DNA from: Bacteroidota bacterium
GTDB lineage: Bacteria > Bacteroidota > Bacteroidia > Bacteroidales > Paludibacteraceae
Length of the DNA stretch: 13,546 nt
Direction of reading: 5' to 3'
Assembly: GCA_017860335.1 (NCBI GenBank)
Contig: JAFNAU010000030.1
Location: forward strand, 1 to 13,546
Shown here piece after piece: positions 7,978 to 13,546 of the stretch. The notes beneath the pieces are model-generated. The model did no database searches. It was not told the DNA's origin and worked only from the letters and a program-made list of their open reading frames with translations. Both the position numbers and the translations under genes were made by a program. Each line of letters opens with the position of its first letter. Within the stretch, counting starts at the first letter, position 1.

Positions 7978-9552
7978 TTAGAACGGAACATCGTTGTTAT
8001 CCTTGCTTACTCCAATCGGCGCAGACCGCAGGTAATCAGGATTTCCGCTCATTTCGGGGGTTGCGTAGAAATCGGGTGTCATTTCATCACCATTCAGTTT
8101 CGATTTGAATGTAGCATATCCCTGACCGGCAAACGGATCTGCTTCGTCGCCCAGGTTGATGAATTTGGCAAATACATTCTTAAATTTCAGCCGTACATCA
8201 CCCACTGCTCCGTTTCTGTGTTTAGCGATAATGAGTTCCGCAATACCTTCTGTTGAGTTTCCATCTTTATCCACTTTCATGCCATAATACTCAGGCCTGT
8301 GAATAAAGCAAACCATATCCGCGTCCTGCTCAATGGCTCCCGATTCACGCAAGTCCGATAATTGCGGACGTTTTCCGTCGGTGTTATTGTTGCTGGCACG
8401 GCTTTCCAGACCTCGATTTAACTGAGACAGAGCGATAATCGGCATATCAAGTTCCTTCGCAAGACCTTTGAGCGAACGTGAGATAATACTTACCTCCTGT
8501 TCGCGGCTACCGAACGACATGCCGCTGGCATTCATCAGCTGCAAGTAGTCAATGATAATACACTGTATATGATGCTCTTTGACCAGGCGCCGGGCTTTAC
8601 TCCGAAGTTCAAAAATGGACAAACTTGGCGTATCATCCACAAAAATCGGAGCGTCATAAAGCGCAGTAACATCCTTGTCAAATTTTTTCCATTCTTCTTT
8701 TGAAAGTTCCCCGTTCTTGATTTTTTCACCTTCGAGGCTGCACACGTTCATCAGCAAACGATTTACAAGCTGAACGTTTGACATTTCGAGTGAAAACAAA
8801 GCCACCGGCATATTGTAGTCAACAGCCATGTTTTTGGCCATCGAAAGCACAAAAGCTGTTTTACCCATAGCTGGTCGCGCGGCAAGAATGATAAGATCCG
8901 ATTTTTGCCAGCCGGAAGTGATTTTATCCAGTTCAATGAAACCGGATGGAATTCCGCTTGCACCGTCGCGGTTGGCGGCTTCCTTCATACGTTTGCGGGC
9001 TTCCTCGATTACCGGATTAATCTGAACGACATCTTTTTTCAGGTTCTGTTGTGTAATCTCAAAAAGTTTAGCTTCCGTTTCCTGCATCAGGTCATCCACA
9101 TCCATTTTTTCGTCGAATGCTTTTGTCTGAATATCGCTGGACATGCGGATAAGCTCACGTGCCAGGTATTTCTGAACGATAATTTGCGAGTGATAGATAA
9201 GATGAGCCGCCGAAGAAACCCTTGAAGTCAGCAAGGTGATGTAATAAGGACCACCTATATCATCGAGTGTTCCCTTCTTACGGAGCATTTCGGTAACGGT
9301 ATGCATGTCAATCGGGTTCTGATGCAATGCCAGATCAACGATGGCTTCATAGATTTTCTGATGAACTGTCTTATAGAAAAAATCCGGTTTCAGTATATCG
9401 GCAATTGAGGCATATGCATCTTTTTCGAGCATGATGGCTCCGAGGATGTCCTCTTCAAGTTCAGGTGCCTGAGGAGGAAGTTTTCCGAATTCGTTGACAG
9501 GAACCGGTGTAGCGGATGCGGGTTTCTTATTATAATTTCTTTTTTCTGCCAT
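7978..9552 (-). CDS. dnaB: Replicative DNA helicase DnaB
   Basis: 524 residues, slightly longer than E. coli DnaB (471). The enzyme is the hexameric 5'-3' helicase that unwinds the replication fork and recruits primase. Seen: N-terminal domain with PPQAPELEEDILGAIMLEKDA (26-46), helical linker near 150-190, then the RecA-like core: Walker A AARPAMGKTAF (224-234, Lys231/Thr232), SLEMS with the catalytic-type Glu256, Walker B CIIIDYLQLM (331-340, Asp335), SQLNRGLESR (376-385), RPQLSDLRESGAIEQDAD (395-412) and AKHRNG (443-448) with the probable arginine finger Arg446. No intein interrupts it. The start MAEKRNYNKK has a Lys/Pro-rich lead before the domain. The C-terminus ends NNDVPF, like the acidic tip of single-stranded-DNA-binding proteins. 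Divergent from ispE. Confidence 0.97.
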   Translation of the reverse strand: MAEKRNYNKKPASATPVPVNEFGKLPPQAPELEEDILGAIMLEKDAYASIADILKPDFFYKTVHQKIYEAIVDLALHQNPIDMHTVTEMLRKKGTLDDIGGPYYITLLTSRVSSAAHLIYHSQIIVQKYLARELIRMSSDIQTKAFDEKMDVDDLMQETEAKLFEITQQNLKKDVVQINPVIEEARKRMKEAANRDGASGIPSGFIELDKITSGWQKSDLIILAARPAMGKTAFVLSMAKNMAVDYNMPVALFSLEMSNVQLVNRLLMNVCSLEGEKIKNGELSKEEWKKFDKDVTALYDAPIFVDDTPSLSIFELRSKARRLVKEHHIQCIIIDYLQLMNASGMSFGSREQEVSIISRSLKGLAKELDMPIIALSQLNRGLESRASNNNTDGKRPQLSDLRESGAIEQDADMVCFIHRPEYYGMKVDKDGNSTEGIAELIIAKHRNGAVGDVRLKFKNVFAKFINLGDEADPFAGQGYATFKSKLNGDEMTPDFYATPEMSGNPDYLRSAPIGVSKDNNDVPF

Positions 9553-9576
9553 TATTTGTCTTCAATTTTGGGATTT

Positions 9577-9608
9577 CAAAAGTACAAAAGATTATCCTCC
9601 GTACCAAA
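9577..9608 (-). promoter_or_regulatory. Promoter of dnaB
   Basis: On the - strand TTTG (9608-9605), a 20-base spacer, then TACTTTTG (9584-9577), matching TTTG...TAnnTTTG. The start of transcription would fall near 9572, about 20 bases before the dnaB ATG at 9552. Confidence 0.65.
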
Positions 9609-9705
9609 TAAACCTTTCAACAAGAAATGAACAACTGACTTTTTTACATAATTACAATTTCTTTTTTCATTCGGTATTTGTTTTTATTTTTCCTCACAAA
9701 AACCG

Positions 9706-9713
9706 TATCTTTG
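9706..9713 (+). promoter_or_regulatory. -7 element of the ispE promoter
   Basis: TATCTTTG is an exact TAnnTTTG match, the same octamer as before the DUF3857 operon, and lies 28 bases before the ispE ATG. A TTTG at 9677-9680 is 25 bases upstream, longer than the usual spacing, so the -33 part is uncertain. The region 9614-9705 between the two promoters shows no gene. Confidence 0.6.
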
Positions 9714-9741
9714 AAGTATTAAATTCATCATCTTATAAGCC

Positions 9742-10560
9742 ATGCTAGTTTATCCGAACGCGAAAATAAATCTGGGTCTGAATGTAGTCGAAAAACGCCC
9801 GGACGGTTATCATAATATCGAAACCATCTTTTACCCGATAGGGCTTCACGATGTGCTGAACGTAGAGCCATCGGACACGTGTAATGATTACAGCTTCTCG
9901 GTTTCAGGCATAAATATCGGTGGCGATGCCGAGGACAATTTGATTGTAAAATCCTACCGGTTACTGCGTTCCAAATATCAGTTCCCGCCGGTTGATATCA
10001 GTCTGCTGAAACAAATTCCATTCGGCGCGGGTCTGGGTGGAGGTTCGTCGGATGCCGCCTTTATGCTGAAAGCCCTGAATGAGGAATTCAAGTTGAAAAT
10101 CACTCCGAAACATTTGGAACAGTTAGCTTCAAAACTCGGTTCGGACTGTCCGTTTTTCATCCGCAATAAACCGGTTTATGCTACCGATACAGGCAACATC
10201 TTTGCACCCGCTGACGTTTCACTGAAGGGATATATCTTGCTTCTGGTCAAGCCCGACATACATGTATCAACAGCAGAAGCTTATGCTGGCATCACTCCGC
10301 AACCCTCGGCTTCACCCCTTACCGAACTAATCCGGAAACCAATAACCGACTGGAAACACGACATTAAAAATGATTTTGAGAAAACGGTATTCGAAAAATT
10401 TCCGGCTATCGCTGCAATAAAAGGTGAACTTTATCAAATGGGGGCAATATATGCTTCCATGTCTGGTTCAGGATCTTCGGTATATGGTATTTTTGGCGAT
10501 ATACCCGAATATCGGGATCGTTTTGAAAACTGCTTTGTTGCATGCGGCGAACTGGAATAA
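9742..10560 (+). CDS. ispE: 4-diphosphocytidyl-2-C-methyl-D-erythritol kinase IspE
   Basis: 272 residues. IspE phosphorylates the 2-hydroxyl of CDP-methylerythritol with ATP, the fourth step of the cytosolic MEP pathway to isoprenoids. Seen: AKINLGLNVVEKRPDGYHNIE (7-27) with the conserved Lys8; the GHMP ATP-binding motif PFGAGLGGGSSDAAFML (93-109); LGSDCPFF with the catalytic-type Asp135; and the third GHMP motif ASMSGSGSSVYGIF (238-251). Length is close to the usual 280-290. The start is set by MLVYPNAKIN, where the family begins. It is transcribed divergently from dnaB, an arrangement I recall from other Bacteroidales. No clear intrinsic terminator follows: a weak CGGAT/ATCCG hairpin near 10587-10610 has no T-run, so read-through into the next gene (106 bases away) is possible. 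Confidence 0.96.
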   Translation: MLVYPNAKINLGLNVVEKRPDGYHNIETIFYPIGLHDVLNVEPSDTCNDYSFSVSGINIGGDAEDNLIVKSYRLLRSKYQFPPVDISLLKQIPFGAGLGGGSSDAAFMLKALNEEFKLKITPKHLEQLASKLGSDCPFFIRNKPVYATDTGNIFAPADVSLKGYILLLVKPDIHVSTAEAYAGITPQPSASPLTELIRKPITDWKHDIKNDFEKTVFEKFPAIAAIKGELYQMGAIYASMSGSGSSVYGIFGDIPEYRDRFENCFVACGELE

Positions 10561-10666
10561 TTAAAACAAACTGAAAAGAAAACAGCCGGATTAAAAGTTT
10601 TCAACATCCGAAAAAATTTAATATCTGCTAATAAAATTATAGGATTTTAATTGCTTTCTTTGCCCT

Positions 10667-12694
10667 ATGATTAGCGAAGCCACACTCGAAAAACTGAAAA
10701 TACTTGCCGACGCCGCCAAGTACGACGTTTCATGCGCGTCGAGCGGAACCACTCGTAATAACAAAGAAAAATCACTGGGAACTACATCGGGCTGGGGTAT
10801 TTGTCACAGCTTTTCAGCAGACGGACGCTGCATCTCACTTTTCAAGATATTACTGACAAACAACTGCATTTACGACTGTGCCTATTGTGCCAACCGCCGC
10901 TCAAACGACATCAGACGAACGACCTTCACGCCCAAAGAACTGGCTGAGCTTACCATCGAATTTTACCGGAGAAATTACATCGAAGGATTATTTTTGAGTT
11001 CCGGTGTCATCCGTACACCCGACTACACCATGGAACAAATGCTGGCTGTAGTGACAGAACTTCGGGAAGTGCACAAATTCAACGGTTACATTCACATGAA
11101 AAGCATTCCGGGAGCCAGTCAGGCATTGGTAAATAAAGCCGGAATGTACGTTGACAGACTCAGTGTCAACATCGAAATTCCTTCGGAAGAAAGCCTGAAA
11201 ATAATTGCTCCCGATAAAGACTATAAGAGTGTGTACGATCCCATGAAATATATCAAAACCGGGATACTTGAAAATCTCGAGGACCGTAAAAAATATCGTT
11301 CAGCGCCCAGGTTTGTTCCTGCCGGACAGAGTACACAAATGATTGTCGGGGCTTCGCCCGAAACGGATCGGCAAATTCTTTCTCTTTCGTCGAAACTCTA
11401 CTCCATCGAAAGCATGAAGCGTGTGTACTACTCGGGTTATATTCCCATCAACAACGACAGCCGTCTGCCCATGCTGAAACAGCCTCCCCTGGTTCGTGAA
11501 AATCGCTTGTATCAGGCTGACTGGCTGATGAGATTTTACAACTTCAGTTCCGACGAAATTCTGGATGACAAAAATCCAAATCTTGATCTGGAAATAGATC
11601 CGAAGCTGGCTTGGGCAATCCGAAATCCCCAGTTTTTCCCGATCGATGTTAATACAGCTCCCTACGAGGCTATTCTGCGGATACCCGGAGTTGGTGTACT
11701 ATCGGCAAAAAAAATTATTGCCGCCCGGAGATTTTCCCGACTGGGTAACGAGCAACTCCGAAAGATTGGAGTTGTGATGAAACGCGCCAGATACTTCATC
11801 GTTTCGCGCGAGCTGCCGGTTTCAACGGTACAGGAATTACAACCCGGATATCTACGCAAATTATTTACTGATAATAAAAACACAAATAACAATCCCCTGC
11901 AGAAGTCTAAAATATACAAATTAAAAATGACCAGTTTCACTTACGACAAAACGTTCGAGGGATTACTTTGCTGTATTTTTTTTGCTTTCGAAGCGAAAGA
12001 AACGCCGGATATTCTGCTTGGAAACCATGAAGTGAAACCTCTTTTTCTGGACAAATCATTTCATATCATCACAGAAACAGACAAATCAGCCCGCGTATGG
12101 AAAGGGCTTGAAAAGAAAATATCCGCCTCTGCCCAACGGATGATACTTACTGTGTGGATGTCGGAACTTCCCGAAACAGATCTTTTGTTGTTCCGTTACA
12201 TGACAAAAGCTTTTAACACTTCCGTGTCCATCGAAGTCAATTTTGGCGACGAAGACGTTTTAAAATGTACAGAAATTTACAAAAAAGTGAACAATTCGGT
12301 TCAACGGGTAATCCAGTTTGTTCGTTTCCAAAAAACGAAAGACGGAATTTATTTCGCACCCATTGCACCTGAGTACAACACTATAGCAATGGCTGCCGAA
12401 CATTTTCGCAACCGGTATGCCGACCAGCGATGGATTATTTACGACACAAAACGCAAATTCGGGTTATATTATGATCAGCACACCGTAACAGAAATCACAT
12501 TTACCGATGACATTTCCCCTGTGAATGAAGACGGCAAACCCGACACTGAAAAATATGACGACCAGGAAGTGCTTTTCCAGAAAATGTGGAAACACTACTT
12601 CAAAACCATTGCAATTAAGGAGCGGATAAATATCAGGCTGCAACGCCAGCATATGCCGGTACGTTACTGGAAATATCTTACCGAAATGCAATAG
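10667..12694 (+). CDS. Radical SAM DNA-repair-type protein fused to DUF4130 domain
   Basis: 675 residues in one unbroken frame. Residues 1 to about 402 resemble the 'putative DNA modification/repair radical SAM protein' family (TIGR03916): KYDVSCASSG (18-27), GICHSFSADGRCISLFK (44-60), the 4Fe-4S motif CIYDCAYC (Cys67, Cys71, Cys74; CX3CX2C), FYRRNYIEGLFLSSGVI, GYIHMKSIPGA and LSVNIEIPS. A helix-hairpin-helix DNA-binding motif follows with IPGVGVLSAKKI (339-350). After an Asn/Lys-rich linker (about 403-420), residues 421-675 begin MTSFTYDKTFEGLLCCIFFAFE and resemble DUF4130 / TIGR03915, a 'putative DNA metabolism' family normally encoded by the adjacent gene. Family knowledge links both to uracil-DNA-glycosylase-type proteins, but the reaction is unknown. 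Start chosen because the family begins at LEKLKILADAAKYD. Preceded by ispE with no strong promoter seen (a TTTCTTTG abuts the ATG). Confidence 0.85.
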   Translation: MISEATLEKLKILADAAKYDVSCASSGTTRNNKEKSLGTTSGWGICHSFSADGRCISLFKILLTNNCIYDCAYCANRRSNDIRRTTFTPKELAELTIEFYRRNYIEGLFLSSGVIRTPDYTMEQMLAVVTELREVHKFNGYIHMKSIPGASQALVNKAGMYVDRLSVNIEIPSEESLKIIAPDKDYKSVYDPMKYIKTGILENLEDRKKYRSAPRFVPAGQSTQMIVGASPETDRQILSLSSKLYSIESMKRVYYSGYIPINNDSRLPMLKQPPLVRENRLYQADWLMRFYNFSSDEILDDKNPNLDLEIDPKLAWAIRNPQFFPIDVNTAPYEAILRIPGVGVLSAKKIIAARRFSRLGNEQLRKIGVVMKRARYFIVSRELPVSTVQELQPGYLRKLFTDNKNTNNNPLQKSKIYKLKMTSFTYDKTFEGLLCCIFFAFEAKETPDILLGNHEVKPLFLDKSFHIITETDKSARVWKGLEKKISASAQRMILTVWMSELPETDLLLFRYMTKAFNTSVSIEVNFGDEDVLKCTEIYKKVNNSVQRVIQFVRFQKTKDGIYFAPIAPEYNTIAMAAEHFRNRYADQRWIIYDTKRKFGLYYDQHTVTEITFTDDISPVNEDGKPDTEKYDDQEVLFQKMWKHYFKTIAIKERINIRLQRQHMPVRYWKYLTEMQ

Positions 12695-12732
12695 TATTCG
12701 GAAAAATTAAAGGTTCAAACAATCTTTAAAAC

Positions 12733-12750
12733 CATCTTTTCACCTCCTTT
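12733..12750 (-). other. Perfect Shine-Dalgarno-like sequence with ATG, between genes
   Basis: On the - strand AAAGGAGGTGA is followed by AAAG and ATG; the + strand therefore reads TCACCTCCTTT (12740-12750), identical to the 3' tail of 16S rRNA. The - strand ATG opens only six codons (MVLKIV, ending 12715), so no gene is called. The rest of 12695-12849 holds no recognisable gene, promoter or strong terminator. Confidence 0.3.
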
Positions 12751-12849
12751 TCAACATCTGTTGTACATACAATTACCCAAATTCGCAAGGTATCACGTAA
12801 ACTTTTTTCTGTTGTGAATGTTAAATGAGCAAACAAACAACAAAAAATT

Positions 12850-12928
12850 ATGATTAACAAGAAAACTGAATGTTGCAGCTATAAAAATTGCTGTTTTGAT
12901 CTGAAAGATTACGGATTACTGGTATTGA
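12850..12928 (+). pseudogene. Detached 5' part of a DoxX-family gene
   Basis: From ATG 12850 this frame reads MINKKTECCSYKNCCFDLKD, then YGLLVL, the start of the first DoxX helix. The next frame reads ILGIFMLTHGWAKL from 12929. Adding two bases near 12928 (giving an Arg codon) would produce LLVLRILGIFMLTHGWAKL, which fits the DoxX consensus with its conserved Leu-Arg. If this frame were translated as it stands it would run to 13236 in a non-family, Cys/Arg-rich sequence, so that product is not believed. The four Cys near the N-terminus are unusual for DoxX, so the true start is uncertain. Confidence 0.55.
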
Positions 12929-12943
12929 ATACTGGGTATATTT

Positions 12944-13303
12944 ATGCTTACACACGGCTGGGCAAAGCTGTCAAATTTCAGCGAAATGAGTCAGGGATTT
13001 CCTGCAATGCTCGGTATGAGCCCGACACTGGGATTGTCCCTGATTATTTTTGCCGAATTCTTTTGCTCCATTGCACTTATATTCGGATTTCTGACCCGGC
13101 TGGCTGTAATTCCGCTCATTATCGGCATGTCGGTAGCTGCATTTGTAGCTCACGCCGGAGCTCCGTTCAACGGGCGGGAACTTCCTCTGTTATACCTTGC
13201 CATGTATGTGGTACTGCTGCTTACCGGACCCGGTAAAATTGCTTTGGACACACTGATTTACAACAGATTTTGTCCTCATAGCAAAAAGGGAAAAGAAGCC
13301 TGA
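12944..13303 (+). CDS. DoxX-family membrane protein, first helix missing (frameshifted)
   Basis: 119 residues from the first ATG in this frame. Seen: MLTHGWAKLSNFSEM, the end of the DoxX first helix and the following loop; a second helix with LSLIIFAEFFCSIALIFGFLTRLA (31-54); a third with VIPLIIGMSVAAFVAHAG (55-72); and a fourth with LPLLYLAMYVVLLLTGPGKIALDTLI (81-106), ending in a Lys-rich tail. These match the DoxX family (PF07681), small four-helix inner-membrane proteins of poorly defined function, some linked to redox or thiol stress. A full DoxX is about 130-150 residues; here most of helix one lies upstream in another frame, so the gene is either truncated, a recent pseudogene, or hit by a sequence error. 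It stands alone, 155 bases after the radical SAM gene, and a terminator follows. Confidence 0.75.
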   Translation: MLTHGWAKLSNFSEMSQGFPAMLGMSPTLGLSLIIFAEFFCSIALIFGFLTRLAVIPLIIGMSVAAFVAHAGAPFNGRELPLLYLAMYVVLLLTGPGKIALDTLIYNRFCPHSKKGKEA

Positions 13304-13330
13304 TTCAGAGCAAAAAACTGAAACTCCATG

Positions 13331-13363
13331 AAAAGAATACAGTGTATATTGTATTCTTTTTTT
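13331..13363 (+). terminator. Terminator after the DoxX gene
   Basis: An 11-bp stem AAAAGAATACA (13331-13341) / TGTATTCTTTT (13350-13360) with an 8-base loop, continuing into a seven-T run (13357-13363). It lies 27 bases after the DoxX stop. The stem is A+T-rich but perfect. Confidence 0.8.
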
Positions 13364-13375
13364 GTTGAAAAACCA

Positions 13376-13407
13376 TTTGTGTATTTAACAAAAAAGTAGT
13401 AATTTAG
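13376..13407 (+). promoter_or_regulatory. Candidate promoter at the right edge
   Basis: TTTG at 13376-13379, a 20-base spacer, then TAATTTAG at 13400-13407, one mismatch from TAnnTTTG. It starts 12 bases after a terminator, so a new transcription unit begins here and runs out of the window. Transcription would start near 13412. Confidence 0.45.
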
Positions 13408-13431
13408 TGCAATTTTTCAGGGGCAAAACTT

Positions 13432-13518
13432 ATGTCCGGTATAAATTCTTTTCGTCACACAACCAACAGTCACAAACGCCTGATTTCAGGAGATTTAGAA
13501 AAACAACAAACTGTGTGA
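13432..13518 (+). CDS. Possible 28-residue leader peptide
   Basis: ATG at 13432 opens 28 codons: MSGINSFRHTTNSHKRLISG followed by DLEKQQTV and TGA. An AGGGG stretch (13419-13423) lies 8 bases upstream, a good Shine-Dalgarno sequence where most genes here have none, and a candidate promoter precedes it. The stop codon lies inside the 3' arm of a stem-loop (13512-13520). No known family is recognised. It may be a leader peptide, a small protein or chance; the existence of translation is inference. Confidence 0.3.
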   Translation: MSGINSFRHTTNSHKRLISGDLEKQQTV

Positions 13519-13530
13519 CGCATAATTTTT
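13453..13530 (+). other. Nested stem-loop followed by a T run, possible attenuator or small RNA
   Basis: CGTCACACA (13453-13461) pairs with TGTGTGACG (13512-13520), a perfect 9-bp outer stem enclosing 50 bases. Inside is CCTGATTTCAGG (13479-13490), a 5-bp stem with a minimal loop. Six T (13525-13530) follow the outer stem after CATAA. The shape resembles an intrinsic terminator with a large structured head. The 28-codon ORF covers the whole structure. Bases 13531-13546 hold nothing recognisable. Confidence 0.4.
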
Positions 13531-13546
13531 TAGTTATAAAATAAAA

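Noticed and set aside
8905..9225. 106-residue open frame on the + strand opposite dnaB
   Set aside because: It is a shadow of the dnaB coding sequence with no family similarity.
10655..10662. TTTCTTTG as a -7 element for the radical SAM gene
   Set aside because: It has one mismatch, lacks a -33 partner and ends four bases before the ATG, so it would make a leaderless message; not supported enough.
12931..12945. Programmed frameshift in the DoxX gene
   Set aside because: No slippery heptamer or downstream stem is visible at the junction; a 2-base deletion or sequence error explains it better.
12850..13236. 128-residue Cys/Arg-rich protein in the first DoxX frame
   Set aside because: After residue 26 it is the wrong frame of the DoxX coding sequence and resembles no family.

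Overview
The window looks like chromosomal DNA of a Bacteroidetes bacterium, most likely order Bacteroidales. Three things suggest this: the protein families (SusC-era style outer-membrane barrels, a DUF151 nuclease with a UVR tail, DUF3857/transglutaminase proteins), promoters of the Bacteroidetes type (TTTG, about 19-20 bases, TAnnTTTG) in front of several genes, and the weakness or absence of Shine-Dalgarno sequences. No rRNA, tRNA, CRISPR array, insertion sequence or phage gene was recognised. Most of the window is ordinary core genome.

Layout. 1-486 is the C-terminal end of an outer-membrane beta-barrel protein. It converges on a leftward pair, a Yip1-family membrane protein followed by smpB (trans-translation), with a shared bidirectional terminator between them. 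Rightward from a divergent promoter region run a DUF151/UVR 'bifunctional nuclease' and a nucleoside:H+ symporter, ended by a strong 14-bp stem terminator at 3741-3781. Next is a well-formed promoter (3904-3934) and a two-gene operon of secreted DUF3857/transglutaminase-like proteins (3988-7884). The first has lost the catalytic Cys and His and the second keeps them. A terminator at 7908-7945 separates this operon from the convergent dnaB. dnaB and ispE diverge from 9553-9741, each with a recognisable promoter. After ispE comes a 675-residue protein that joins a radical SAM DNA-repair-type domain (TIGR03916-like) to a DUF4130/TIGR03915-like domain, which I know as two separate neighbouring genes. 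The right end carries a DoxX-family membrane protein whose first helix is in another frame (apparent 2-base loss near 12928), its terminator, and a promoter-led region with a 28-codon ORF overlapping a nested stem-loop and a T-run.

How the genes relate. smpB, dnaB and ispE are housekeeping genes for ribosome rescue, replication and isoprenoid synthesis. The nuclease and nucleoside symporter may form a small nucleic-acid scavenging or nucleotide-handling unit. The two transglutaminase-fold proteins are probably exported and work together. The points most worth a second look are the radical SAM-DUF4130 fusion, the active/inactive transglutaminase pair, the possible attenuator at the right edge, and the broken DoxX gene. 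There is no gene-free stretch above 300 bases; the longest are 3703-3987 and 13304-13546, and both are described below.
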